Positions 21,554 through 33,081 of a stretch of 64,000 bases of DNA are shown here, piece by piece. Position 1 is the stretch's first letter; each line of letters begins with the position of its first letter. The notes beneath the pieces were generated by a model. It did not search any database and had not been told where the DNA came from. It worked only from the letters and a program-made list of their open reading frames with translations. The position numbers and the translations under genes were made by a program. Source of the DNA: Mycoplasmopsis opalescens ATCC 27921 (GTDB lineage Bacteria; Bacillota_I; Bacilli_A; Mycoplasmatales; Metamycoplasmataceae); assembly GCF_000712185.1 (NCBI RefSeq), contig NZ_JOOB01000011.1, forward strand, positions 1-64,000, in the 5' to 3' direction.

Positions 21554-22438
21554 TTAATATGTAAATTTATCAGCGGATGGAAATAATGCTATGGCAATGG
21601 CACCTGGCCCTGTGTGAGCAGCTACTGCCCCATAAAGCGTAGATCTTGCATCGAAAGATGCTTCGATTTTTGATAATTCACTATCAGCAGTGTCAATAAC
21701 AGCCTTATCATTGCCTTCTACAATGAATATTTTGAAATAATCTTGGATTTTTTTTATGTTTTTCTTTGTTTTGAAAGCAAATTCTTGCATTTTATTAATC
21801 ACTGATTGAACCCCTTTTTTCATAGTTCTCATTAAGCCGGCTACGCTAGCCATATTATAGTGAAATTTAACAAAAGGGTAGATTCTAAGTTTTGATAAGA
21901 CATTCAAAGTGAACTTTTTCAATCCACCAACTCTGCCGCCGCGAATAAAATATTCAACATCGCCAAGAAGCACATACATTAATGATTCTTTTTTAATTTT
22001 ATCTAATACATTTTCGACGTTATTAAGGTGTTGGTCTTTGTCATAAATTTTTTGAATGATTTTTGCCCCTTCTAAAAGCATATCAGAAGCTCAACAAGAG
22101 TCTATTACGTGAAATTTAGGGTATTCTTTTTCCAATACCTTTGATACTGAATATGTAGAAGAAAGGGCAGATGAGATAGGTAAATAGACAATATCATCAT
22201 ATTCTTCGCTTAATTTATGCACTAATTCTTCAAGTTTTCCAATATTAGGCAATGAAGTCTTAATCGATTTCGCATTTTCATAAATTTGTAGCATTTCTTT
22301 GGCATTATTGTTTAATCCATCTTCATAAACTTTATCATCAACTATGACTTTTAAAGGGATGAAGTGATAACCTAATGCTTCTATTTCTTTATTATTATGA
22401 AAAACGAAGCTATCGAATATAAATGTGAGTTTTTTCAT
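21554..22438 (-). CDS. DegV family fatty-acid-binding protein
   Basis: DegV/FakB-type proteins bind a fatty acid and present it for phosphorylation by FakA. The 294-residue protein shows the family N-terminus (FIFDSFVFHNN), the SLPNIG and LPISSALSSTY segments, and a C-terminal AAHTGPGAIAI motif. UGA-Trp at 22091-22093 (DSCWASDM). The region VEYFIRGGRVG is typical. It is monocistronic, with a terminator shared with the converging upstream gene. Confidence 0.92.
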
Positions 22439-22511
22439 AAATCTCCTAAAATAATATCATTAATAATAGCATAAAAAATAAGGAATAGAATGAATTAGAC
22501 ACTTATTTGTT

Positions 22512-24239
22512 TCAATACGCATATTTAATTTTAAGTTTTTTCTTTATTTCTTTTGGTAAATTTTTTGGAGGATTTTCATAAATTAATTTAATGTTGCCCG
22601 CTGAACTAATACTTTCAATAAAATCGAATAAATAAGTCAGTTTTATAATGTCTATAGGAACCGAATTAGTGAGTTTTTCTGAAATTACAAAAGTATCGAC
22701 ATTGTTTTTTAGAGCCAAAACCTTTGTTTGTGGGAAAATTTCTTCAATATACAAAGCAATTTTTTGGTTTCTACTAAGTTTTTTGCTTAATTTCAATATG
22801 TTATCAATGTTAAAGGGTTCAGATATGTTTCTTTCGCGTATTAAAAATATTAAATTTTTTTCTTTGTATGTTGTTATATTGTGCAATAAATCGTTTTCTG
22901 TGGTATCGATAATATTGATTTTTTCTTTATTTCTACTTAATAATAAGAAATTATTAATTTGGCTATTAAAGTAATGTCTATTTCAATTAACGTTATCAAA
23001 GAAGCAAATATCCTCTTTTTCCATTCCTACAACTTCAGCGGTTAGATAATCAATATTCGTATTTTCTTGTGATTCATAAGTTTTTACATGGACAACATTT
23101 TTGATGTAATTCTGTAGTTGGTGTTGCTGATTGTATTCAAGCAATTTACTATAATAATTAGCAAAGGGTTTTTCGTGTGCAATATCACCAAAAGCTCAAT
23201 ATCCAAATTTGTTAATATCATTTGTATTTTTTAGATTATCTAGTAAGTATCTAATTTTATAGTTGTTGTTTAATACTTGGTTTTCTTCTGTTGGTCTAAC
23301 CACTTGTAAAAGGACATATTGGTCGAAATATTTTAAATATTTAGTATTATTTGATGCTTTTCCTTTATATCTAATATGTCGTTTAAGGGATTTGGTGCAT
23401 TCAGTAATTGAATCGAAGCCAACTAAAATTTGAATCGAGCCCATAAATTTATAAATAATTATGTGATTTTCACCTTTGGTTATACCCATTAAATTTATGA
23501 TATTAAAGTAGTCAAAATAGTTCATTTTTTTAACATAATAATCTATTTTATGATTAAAAGCATAAACTAAATAATATGGATATGATGCTTTTTTTACTAG
23601 TTCTGCTGGGTTATTTACTACAGTATAAACTTTTTTATTAGCTAAATCATGCTTATATCCTCAAAAAATGTTGCATACAAAGGAATTGGTTTCTGGTTGA
23701 AAATACAATCTAAAGCTAACCATACTGCTTCTAGCTGTGAATTTATATAGTTTCATACTTATTTTTTTTAAATAAGGTTTGATCTTGTTTTTTGCAAAAT
23801 GTCCCTCGAAATAAACTTTTTTTTGTTTTTCGCCACCAAATAAATAATTTTCCAATTGATGTCTTGATTTGGTGTCAAAAAACGATAAAAAATAATCTAA
23901 TTCAATATATTTATTGGTTTTTACACCCTCTTGGCTAATATCAAGCATTGAACTATCCGATAATGCTTTTGAACTGTTGCGAATTACAACCTTATTTTCC
24001 ATGTCGATTTTAAAGCTTAAAAATCCATCTATGTTAATTTTATTAATACTTTGTTTAATGAAATAAATTATTAATGGCAGTGCGACCAAAAAAATAAAAG
24101 CAAAAATAATGGCAATTAAGATTAAAAGATGGCCTGTATTTTTAGTAACCGTTTCTGGTGTAATTGACAAATTACTTGGTCTAATGTTTGAGTTTAAGCG
24201 GATGGATGATGTTATAAAAATTTGAAAATGGCTATTCAT
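22512..24239 (-). CDS. Large hypothetical membrane-anchored protein, coupled to pcrA
   Basis: 575 residues, family not firmly recognised. One strong transmembrane segment near residues 37-62 (LLILIAIIFAFIFLVALPLIIYF is the core) follows a short polar N-terminus, so most of the protein probably lies on one side of the membrane. The rest is charged, with aromatic-rich stretches. The last third (IPIDIIKLTYLFDFIESI) looks globular. UGA-Trp codons occur near 23661, 23196 and 22982. The ATG overlaps the pcrA stop as TAATG, indicating translational coupling downstream of the helicase. A physiological link is not evident. Confidence 0.8.
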
Positions 24240-26434
24240 TAGCTCTCCTTATCGGTTTTAAGAAGTCTGATTGAAGGGTGATTTTTAGCTAATGTATAGA
24301 TTTTGTCTCCCTTATTAGGGAATGTTGCGACAATCGTATCGTTGAATACCTCCAAAACTTGGCCTTCACCGAAGAAAGAGTGACTAATAATATCACCTGG
24401 TAAAATATTTTTATTAAGGTTTTTAATTTCTTTTTCATCGGTCATATCTGAGAAGTTTATACCAACTTCACCTTGATGAAGGATAAATTTATTGATATCT
24501 ATACCCATTTCTTTAATGAATCTTGATGGTTGTTTATGTTCGTTTGTTCCGACATAGTATCCGCGGCTATCGCTTAAAAATAAACGATGTTTTGCCCGAG
24601 TAACAGCAACATAAGCGAGACGTCGTTCTTCTTCTGCTAAGTCGGGTTTATTTTTCTCCAGTGATTTTACATGAGGGAAGATTTTATCTGACAATCCAAC
24701 AATGAAAATATTGTCAAATTCAAGACCTTTTGAACCATGTATTGTCATTAATGTTACGTAATTTGTTGAGTTGTCAAAATCATCGCCAGCAGATAAAAGC
24801 GAAACATATTCAATGTAATCCTTTAGTGTTTTCTCAGGATTCATTTCCTGTCACCTCTTAATTGAACGGATTAATTCGTTGACATTATCTGCTCCAGTGC
24901 CTTTAAGCAATACATCATCCTTAAGGTGTTCGAAATAACCGATTTTGGTTAAAAAATCCGATAAAACTAAGTGAATAGGGTTAACTTTACTATTTTTTAA
25001 GGCTTTTCTTGATCGTAAAATATTATTTAAAAAATCAACTAATTTACGCTTTACATCAATTTTAACCGGCAGTTCTTTATATGAATCTATTAAAGTTTGA
25101 AAAAGTGGTTTATTTTGTTCGCGAGCGAATTCAATTATTTTATTAAGATTAACTTCACCAATATTACGGCTAGGAACATTAATTATCCTTAAAAGCGATA
25201 CTTCAGAACCGTCATAAATTACTCGTAAAAATGCTAAAGCATCCTTTACTTCTCTTCTTTGGAAGAATTTAGTGCCATTAAAAACTTTATAATTAATATT
25301 TTCTCTAGTTAGTTCTTCTTCGAATTGACGAGAATAGTAATTTGACCGATAAAATATGGCGATATTTTTAAGTTGAATTTTGTTGCGTTTTAGTTCATTG
25401 ATTTTTTGTACAACCCACCTGGCTTCACTTTCAATGCTAAAAGCATGGTTGAATTCTATGCTTTCCCCTTGTGGGTTTTCGGTTGTTAATTCTTTCAAAA
25501 ATCTTTTTTTATTATGACTAATCAATTTGTTGGCGGCATCTAGAATTGTTTTTGTTGAACGGTAATTAGTGTTAAGCAAAATGGTTTTAGTATTAGTAAA
25601 ATCCTTATCGAAGTTTAAAATCAAGTTAACATCTGCACCTCTTCAACCATAAATTGTTTGGTCTGGATCACCAACGATAGTTATTTGAGCACCGCTTTTT
25701 GAAAGAGCTTTAACAATTTCGTATTGCGTTGCAGATGTATCCTGGAATTCATCGATTAAAATATGAGAATATTTCCGAGATCACAATGTTGCAACTTCAG
25801 GAAAACGTGTAAATAATGAATGCGTTTTAATGATGAGATCATCAAAATCTAAACACTGATCTGCCTCTAGCTGTTCATTATATGATTCAAAAATAGAAGC
25901 GAATTTTTTATTAGCAGCTTCATTTTCTGGTTCTTCTTCCATCAGCTTTTCATAGAGATCAAAAGAATTAAGTTGCAATCCTTTTGCTCAACTAATTGTA
26001 TTGATTACACGATTAAATGACATTTCTTGTGCATCGATGTCATTTGCTCTAAAAATTCTTGATAATATTTGTTTTTTATCTGCATCATCAATGATTTGAA
26101 AATCAGGATTTAAATTTAAGTGAATGGCTTCTTTGCGTAAGATTTTGGCACAAATAGAGTGAAAAGTTGTGATTTCAACTTTTTCATATTTATGTTCTAG
26201 GTAGTATTCAACACGAGCAGCCATTTCCTTAGCAGCTTTATTAGTGAAGGTCAAAGCTAGAATTGAGTTTTCATCAATACCAAGCTCAGTGACCAAGTAT
26301 GCAATTTTACGAGTTAAAACACGAGTTTTTCCACTTCCAGCACCAGCCACGATCCGGAGGGGACCATCAAAATATAGTAAGGCCTCATGTTGCTCTTTGT
26401 TTAATTCCGAAAGTAATTGCTCTTTTATATTCAT
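24239..26434 (-). CDS. pcrA: UvrD/PcrA-type ATP-dependent DNA helicase
   Basis: Superfamily I 3'-5' helicase for repair and replication-fork maintenance. The 731-residue frame has motif I AGAGSGKT (about residue 32), motif Ia LTFTNKAAKEM, motif II (DEFQDTS), motif III GDPDQTIYGWRG, motif IV NYRSTKTIL, motif V THIHGSKGLEF-like (TIHGSKGLEF) and motif VI VAVTRAKHRL. UGA-Trp codons occur near 25988, 25781 and 24851. The C-terminal domain ends in the short SH3-like tail typical of PcrA (GDIISHSFFGEGQVLEV). Promoter side faces the RDD-protein gene; a membrane-protein gene overlaps its stop. Confidence 0.95.
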
Positions 26435-26446
26435 TATTACTCCTAA

Positions 26447-27127
26447 CTAGTTGTTTTGGTCATTATAAAAATAATATTTTTCATTATTAATTTTTATAGG
26501 TACAAGAATTTTGCTATTTACTTTTTCTGCTATATCATAGTGTTTTTGGTAGCAAACAATAGATTGAGACAAGGCATTAATTACGCTAAATTTACCATTA
26601 GTTATTAACAAAATTAAATAATTAGATAACCCTAAAAATAATCAAATTCCAGAGATTGTCTCTAGGATTTTTTTTATTATTATTAATTTATTATTTAAAT
26701 CTTGTTCTTTTTGAGATAGCAAATAAATCTCTTCATTATTTATTGTGATTAAAAAAATTAAGATGAGAATAGTAAAAAATCATAAACTTAATAAGTGTCT
26801 TCTTAACACGAGAATAATATTATTTTTGAAACTGTTTTGATAATAATTAGGTGTTGAAATGCGGTTTAAAATTTGCATTTTGCATAATGTTAATCCGATC
26901 GATTTAGCATTATTGAAAATCGGAATTATGAAGAATAATAATCAAACATCTGCTAGTGAAAAGCACAAAAATATATACCATCTTAATGGCGATGAAGGTT
27001 GTGAGATATCTTGATTTCAAGCCATTAGCAGCCAATATTGAAATATAATTAATGAAAATAAAAATAAAGTATCAATTATATTTGCTAACATCATAAATCA
27101 AGGATTAACATAGCGATGTTGGTGCAT
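26447..27127 (-). CDS. RDD-family membrane protein
   Basis: A 226-residue integral membrane protein with about four hydrophobic segments. It fits the RDD family pattern: N-terminal R..NPW.MMLANIIDTLFLF (the conserved Asp of the first helix), a SIGLTLCKMQI segment, and a basic RRHLL stretch. UGA-Trp codons occur throughout. Start ATG 27127 follows AAAAGGAG, 19 bp after the glycosyltransferase stop. Function of RDD proteins is diverse and mostly unclear (some link to ion exchange). Too short for standard ORF calling because of its UGA codons. Confidence 0.75.
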
Positions 27128-27146
27128 TATTCTCCTTTTGATTAAA

Positions 27147-28148
27147 TTATCAGATTACTTCTCAATTTTCTAATTCCGGTAGACCCCTTAAGATCATTGC
27201 TTCATGATTGTTGAGGTTTACATAGTGGTTAGTTGCGAAGAAATTTTCATTATTTTTATGAAAATCACTTAATATTTTGTGTAATTTTTCAAAAAATTTC
27301 TCACTTCTACGTTCATCATATTTCGCTTTTTTAGCCAGGATTAAAAGTGGAATTAAGTAGTTATATCTTCTGGTTAGTAGAAAATTACCAACTAAATAAC
27401 GCATTGTGTAAAGGTATGCGTATTCAATCTCTTGTGTTAATTTGAGATTATTAAACTTGATGTAATTTTTAATTCTACCAAATTGCATATTAAAAATACT
27501 TGGGTTAAATCAAGTTAGAATTGAGATATCTTCTTTTCGACCTTTTAATGAGGTTAGATAATAACTTTTAGCATTAATTAAAAGTGTATAAGCTAATTCA
27601 AGGCAAAATTTAGTATCAGATTGATTGTTTCCTTGGATCGTATCTAAACGTGTTATTAGGCTTTTTTTGATTAATTTATTAAAAATAAAAGGGTAAGAAT
27701 AGGCTAAAACTTCAGGATGTTGATTAGTAGCATATTCAACATCTTCATCTAATCTGTTATCAGCATTTCAACGAACTGTTCCTCTTAATCTAGGTTTTCA
27801 TTCAATGATTTCAGGTTCAGATTCCGGAATCATTTCAATCATTCTAGAAACTGTTCAAGGTTTAAAGTGAATTTCATCAAAAATAACAGCAGCATAGGTA
27901 CTTTTAACCAAATGCAGGCTTGAAATAATATCACTTTGTGAGTTATTTATTTTATTGTTAACTACAAATTTTAATCTACTACCAAAGAATTTTAGATATC
28001 GGTCTAGTCTTGAATACATATCTGACGAAATTTTGCTTAAAACTAAAATAAGTTCAAAATCTTGCGAATCTTGTTCAACTAAAGCATTCAATAGTGATTT
28101 CAATTGTTTTGATGACGCTATTGATGGACATATTAATGATATTTTCAT
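27147..28148 (-). CDS. Glycosyltransferase family 2-like protein
   Basis: Predicted GT-A fold transferase of 333 residues that would add sugars to a lipid or surface acceptor. The N-terminus (ISLICPSIASSKQLKSLLNALVEQDSQDFELILVLSK, pattern only) is the usual nucleotide-sugar-binding start of GT2 enzymes. A DE dyad (VIFDEIHFKP) near residue 90 stands at the DXD position. The C-terminal half is helical and basic. UGA-Trp codons occur throughout, including the last sense codon. It lies 9 bp downstream of asnS and upstream of the RDD membrane protein, so it may act at the membrane. Substrate not assignable. Confidence 0.75.
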
Positions 28149-28157
28149 GTTAACCCC

Positions 28158-29516
28158 TTAATATTTAATATTTCCGCTTGTTCTTGGATAAGGAATAGTA
28201 TCGCGAATATTATCAATTCCGGTTACATACATTATTAAACGTTCAAAACCAATGCCAAAACCACTTGAACCGGCATCACCGAAGCGGCGAAGGTCAAGGT
28301 ATCATTGCAATTCATCGCTATGCATTCCAAGTTCTTTAACTCTTTGCATTAGCTTGTCATAACGAGCTTCACGCTGAGACCCACCGATTAATTCACCGAT
28401 GCCTGGGACTAATAAATCAAATGATGCAACGGTCTGATTATCATCGTTTTGATGCATGTAAAAAGCCTTGAATTCTTTAGGGAAATTAATAACTGCAACG
28501 GGGCCTTGGAAGACTTCTTCCGCTAAAAAGCGTTCATGTTCAGTTTTAAAATCTAAGCCAAATTCAATATTCTTTTCTTCAAATCTATCTTTAACTTTAG
28601 CTAATATTTCAATCGCTTGCCTATAATCAACAGTAGTAACTTCACCATTAATGAACTTATTTAAACGACAGCGAAGATTTGAGTCGAGTTTTTCTTCCAA
28701 AAAGTCAAATTCTTTTTTATTAATTTCTAAGGTGTTCTTAATCACAACTTTTAAGCAATCGAATGCTAAATTGATAATATCATTCAGATCAGCAAAAGCA
28801 ACTTCTGGTTCTATCATTCAAAATTCAGCGGCATGTTTTTTAGTATTTGAATGTTCAGCTCTAAATGTTGGTGCAAATGTGTAAACTTTCTTAAATCCTA
28901 AGGCATAACTTTCTGCGTGAAGTTGACCAGTAACTCCTAATGTAGCTTTAACATTATCAAAAAAAGGCTTATCACTATTACTATCGTTGACTACAAAAGT
29001 TTCACCCGCTCCCTCTCCGTCATTTGATGTGATTATCGGTGCGTGAAAATTAAGAAAACCGTTATTTCTAAAGTAAGTATGGATTTCTTGTGCTAATGTT
29101 GATCTGATCAACATTACACTTCGAAGTAAACTTGTACGATGTCTAACGTGTGCTGCTTCCCTTAAAGTTTCAACATTAATGCCCTGTTTTTGAATTGGAT
29201 AATCTGAATCGGTTTTTTTAAGTAATGTAATTTTTTGAGCCAACAATTCAATTCTTTGTTTTGCTTCTGGAGTAAATTTTAAAATACCTTCCACTTTAAC
29301 AGCTGATCCTAGACTGAATGCATCAATTTCATCTAAATTTAACAAATCAGCTTTACATGTAACTTGCAAGGAAGCCACTGTTGAACCGTCATTAATTTCC
29401 AAAAACCTAATTTTTTTATTACCTCTATTTGCTACTAATCATGCATCTATAGTGTATTTTTGTTCTGAAAAAGATTCTTCGTTGAATAGTATTTCTTTAA
29501 TCGAATTTGTGATCAT
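28158..29516 (-). CDS. asnS: Asparaginyl-tRNA synthetase
   Basis: Class II synthetase that charges tRNA-Asn in the cytoplasm. 452 residues: N-terminal OB-fold anticodon domain (ending with [15 protein letters not shown]), then the catalytic core with motif 2 ([16 protein letters not shown]) and motif 3 (GFGIGFERL) and the typical end [14 protein letters not shown] at 28818 encodes Trp in EFWMIEPE. Start ATG 29516 follows an AGAGGTAAT site. It heads a unit with the glycosyltransferase and RDD-protein genes. Confidence 0.97.
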
Positions 29517-29710
29517 ATTACCTCTATTTAATATTTAATATTTATTTTAATTATAACATAATAGAATAATAGGTTATATGTTTTAGAATTTTTAGCATTA
29601 TTATTCTATTAATAAAAGCTATATTATTTTTCTTAATTTTGGTATAATTCACTTTGCACTGTTTTTTACTAAAAATACACATTTACAAGCTTTTTAGAAG
29701 AGGAGAAGTG

Positions 29711-30400
29711 ATGAATATTACTATTTTAGTGCTCGGGATTATTTCTTCATTATTAATGGTGATTTTACCGATTCCACAGTTAATTACGACTTTTAAAACT
29801 AAAAACGTTGATAACGTTTCTTACCCTGCTTTTTATATTTATTTTTTTGGTGGCGCTCTATTTGTCGCTGTTATGACTATGCTTAAAAAAACACCTTTTG
29901 ATTTAGCTAATGATCCGATTATAAATATTGTCGGAAACACCTTATTTATAGGCTTAATGGCAACAACAATTACATTATTTATGGTTTTAGATAAAAAGGT
30001 AAAAAAGGCTTTGAAATTGATAGGCGTCATTCCACTTTGAGTTATTTTTATTTCTTTAGCAACTTGATGAATTATTGAATATTCACTTTATAGAACAGGA
30101 TATTTTGATAATAATAATACTTTTATTACCATTGTAACAATTATCGCAAACACCTGTACAGCGCTTCCTTTTGTAGCGCAAATTATTAAAACATTAAAAA
30201 CTAAATCTGCTGAGGGTGTTTCATTTGTTTTGTTAGCTTGCGGTTACTTAATAAACATGCTTCTATTAGTTTACTTTGGCTTATTGCTTCCAATGTTTTC
30301 AGCGATGTGATGAGTAACATTGTTATTCCAAAGCGCAGGAGCATTAGTTTATGTAATTCAAATTATCGTCTGTGTTGCCCTCCAAAAAGAAAATGTTTAA
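29711..30400 (+). CDS. PQ-loop (SWEET/MtN3-like) transporter protein
   Basis: A 229-residue membrane protein with about seven hydrophobic segments and two PQ-loop motifs, LPIPQLITTFKTKNVDNVS near residue 20 and LPFVAQIIKTLKTKSAEGVS near residue 155. Two triple-helix bundles make it SWEET-like rather than a half-size SemiSWEET. Family members move sugars or amino acids; the cargo is unknown here. ATG 29711 is chosen because GAGGAGAAG precedes it; a longer upstream ATG (29654) lacks a ribosome site. UGA-Trp occurs in several helices. Confidence 0.85.
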
Positions 30401-30410
30401 TTTAAATTTT

Positions 30411-30439
30411 TCTAAAAATACTGTAATTAGCTCTTTTTA
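30411..30439 (+). repeat. Intergenic CTGT-type motif (see findings)
   Basis: CTAAAAA and TTTTTAG arms around TACTGTAATTAG, directly after the PQ-loop gene. One of about eight related intergenic elements. Confidence 0.45.
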
Positions 30440-30455
30440 GAAAAAAAAGATAAAT

Positions 30456-30486
30456 AAAATATTGCCCAGAGCAATATTTTTAAATT
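30456..30486. terminator. Bidirectional terminator between the PQ-loop gene and mgtE
   Basis: AAAATATTGC (30456-30465) pairs with GCAATATTTT (30471-30480), with T-rich flanks on both strands. Confidence 0.75.
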
Positions 30487-30509
30487 AATTTATTTCGTTA
30501 TTATTTTAG

Positions 30510-32009
30510 CTATAAAGTTGCAATTTTAACTGCAATGAACATAACAATAAATGCGATTAATACAACTATTAAAGCACAAATGAAGTTCATAATAATACCA
30601 GATAATGCGCTTGGATCTTTTTTCATTTTGATCATAATAATAGGGATTAAAATTGAAATTAAATTACAAATAAAGATGCTTAATAAGATAACTATCGATG
30701 TACCAATAATGATTGCTCATGTAAGTGAGCCTTGTCTTGAATCAGTTAAATTTTCAGTTATTGCATAATATGGAACTAATCTTAAAACATTGATGATTGA
30801 TAAAATCAATCCAATTATAGTGCTTACTAATAATTCTTTTCTAAAGGCTTTTTTAAATTGTTTTTTCTCAATTTCATCTAAGCTATAAGCTCTAGTGAAT
30901 GACAATGAGCTTTGCCATGCAGCATTATTAATTAAAACAATTATAATTGGGAATAAAGAAGCTAAAGAAACTGGTAAAAAACTTAATAAATTAGGATTTG
31001 CAAACTCTGCTGGCGCGCCTTTGCCTATAGTTAAATTAATCGAAGTTTCAATTAAAGCTTGTAAAAATGTTCCGAAAATTAAGAATAATGACAATCATAA
31101 AATTCTATAACCAACCAATTTATATCATGGTGTTTTAATGTAATCACTACCAGTGGCGGCGTTTGAGCTTATACCTGCATATTTATATAAGTCTTCTGTA
31201 GCTTCATCTTGAATTACGTCGATAACATCATCGCTTGTAATCATTCCTAATAAACGATTTTCATTATTTGTAACTGGTAAAGTAGACATATCATGCTCAG
31301 AAAAAATTTTAGCTGCATCAGCTTTTTTAGAGTTGGCAGTAACAGAGGTTACTGGTGAGTATAACTCATCGAGCTTTGTAGAGCCGTCATTGAAAACAAT
31401 TTCTTCGAAGGTTAATGTACCTAGTAATTTGTTTTTTTCATCAACTACATAGTAATAATGGACTAATTCAGCGTTTTTGCGTCCATAGTCACGTTTGATT
31501 TTATATAAAGCTTGTTCACATGTATATGAGTTAAGAAGCGAAGAAATATCGATAGACATAATGCTTCCAACTTCATCATCTTGGTAAGATAATATTTTAT
31601 TGATTTCAGCTATTTTTTCTTTAGGAGTATAAGCTAGAATTTTGCTTATTACATTTGCAGGTAATTCATCAATAACGTCTGCGAGTTCATCACTTTGTAA
31701 TTCTTGCAATATTTTCATTGCTCATGGTTCGCTAAACGATACTGCCAACTCACGTTTTAGATCATCTTCAAAAAATGAGAATAAATCGGCTGCATCGGCA
31801 GTTTTTAATAATCTTAAGAATGTGATTTGTTTCTCTTTTTCTAAGCGAGCAAATTGTTCAGCAATATGTGCATTTGGATAGGTGTCGATAATTATTCTAG
31901 CTTCCTGAACGCTTTTGATTTCCACTACTTTTATGATTTCTTCATAAATCTTTTGTTCATATGCTTCATCATTTTGAAGCTGATCGAGGGGTTGAGTATC
32001 TGTGGTCAT
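30510..32009 (-). CDS. mgtE: MgtE-type magnesium transporter
   Basis: Mg2+ channel of the plasma membrane, gated by its cytoplasmic domain. The 499-residue protein has the N-terminal superhelical domain (residues 1-170), two CBS domains (about 170-310, including SIMSIDISSLL and LLGMITSDDVIDVI) and a C-terminal five-helix membrane domain with the conserved GKGAPAEFANP segment and final VILLSIF...ALIVVLIAFIVMF helices. UGA-Trp codons at 31719, 31122 and nearby split simple ORFs. It starts 14 bp after the diadenylate cyclase gene, which suggests co-expression of c-di-AMP and cation control. Confidence 0.92.
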
Positions 32010-32023
32010 TGTTTTTCCTTTGT

Positions 32024-32677
32024 TTAATCTTTAAGATATTTAACTAATTGTTGTTGGAATTGTTCTAGTTTAACTGTATAAAATACACCATTTTTGACAA
32101 ATTTAACATCTCCAGTTTCTTCTGAAACTACAACTGTCAAAGCATCGCAAATTTCACTGATTCCAATGGCTGCACGGTGACGAGAACCATATTGGTTATC
32201 AATTGATTTTTTTGTGATTTTATAAAAAGTTGATGCATAATAAATTTTATTTTCACGAATTATTACAGCTCCATCGTGCAATGGAGAGTATTTATTGAAA
32301 ATGGAAATTAAAAGCGATGAAGAGATATTGGCATTTAAAATTACACCATCAGTACGCAAGTTATCTAAATTATCGTTATTTTCGATAGTGATTAAGGCAC
32401 CGATTTTATTTTTTGATAAATATTCAACAGCTTCCCGTAATTGGTTAATAAGTCTTATTTGGCTTGATGTTCCGAGTTTATTAAACTTTCTACGACGAAA
32501 AATGCTACTAATTATATTGACAATAAAAGGCACTGATATAATTAAAACTAATAAAATTAATAATGCAAAACCAGCGTAAAAAAATCCCTTAAATAGCTGT
32601 GTATCAGTGAAATTAGTCAAATATGAAGCCGATACATTTGAGGCTGTATTTGTTTCCATAATTAAATTATTTTTCAT
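32024..32677 (-). CDS. cdaM: Diadenylate cyclase (CdaM/DisA_N type), single-membrane-anchor form
   Basis: Makes the second messenger c-di-AMP from two ATP. 217 residues: one N-terminal transmembrane helix (about residues 30-53), then the DAC domain with catalytic DGA (HDGAVII) and RHR (GSRHRAAIGISE). The single anchor is the mycoplasma CdaM layout, unlike three-helix CdaA. The likely start is ATG 32677, one base after the TAG of the preceding gene; a TTG at 32689 would overlap it. mgtE is 14 bp downstream. Confidence 0.93.
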   Translation of the reverse strand: MKNNLIMETNTASNVSASYLTNFTDTQLFKGFFYAGFALLILLVLIISVPFIVNIISSIFRRRKFNKLGTSSQIRLINQLREAVEYLSKNKIGALITIENNDNLDNLRTDGVILNANISSSLLISIFNKYSPLHDGAVIIRENKIYYASTFYKITKKSIDNQYGSRHRAAIGISEICDALTVVVSEETGDVKFVKNGVFYTVKLEQFQQQLVKYLKD

Positions 32678-32678
32678 A

Positions 32679-32978
32679 CTATTGACCAAATTTTCCCACT
32701 AATAGTGCAACTAAAACCAATAATGTTATTCCTAATAATGAACAAATCATTGCGATAATATTAGTTTTGTAAGCTTTTTTCTCTTCAACTGGATCAACAT
32801 TTATGCGCAATTTACATCTTGGTTCTGTGCATTCTAATTTTTCATTAATTATTTCTGCATTGTTGATTAATGCTGGAGACGATAATTCTGCTTGATTTTC
32901 TGCATATAATTGTTTTAATAATTCACGACGCTTATTTATTTTTTCTTCACATTCAAATGGATCACGTTCTGTAGTCAT
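32679..32978 (-). CDS. Small hypothetical membrane protein upstream of cdaM
   Basis: 99 residues: Glu/Lys-rich soluble N-terminus with three Cys (FECEEK, LECTEPRCK), then one C-terminal transmembrane helix (residues 73-95). Good AAGGAG site. The stop is directly adjacent to the cdaM start, so it is translationally coupled. No family recognised. A role in anchoring or regulating the cyclase is a guess from position only. Confidence 0.7.
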   Translation of the reverse strand: MTTERDPFECEEKINKRRELLKQLYAENQAELSSPALINNAEIINEKLECTEPRCKLRINVDPVEEKKAYKTNIIAMICSLLGITLLVLVALLVGKFGQ

Positions 32979-33081
32979 ATTTACTCCTTACTTTATTATT
33001 GGTAATTATATATAAAAAATCAATTTTTTTTAATATTAGTACTAGCATTAAAAATAACCTTTGGATGGTGATTTATAAAAG

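Noticed and set aside
32010-32023. Magnesium riboswitch (M-box) before mgtE
   Set aside because: Only 14 bases separate mgtE from cdaM, leaving no room, and the region before the operon (32979-33081) shows no M-box elements.
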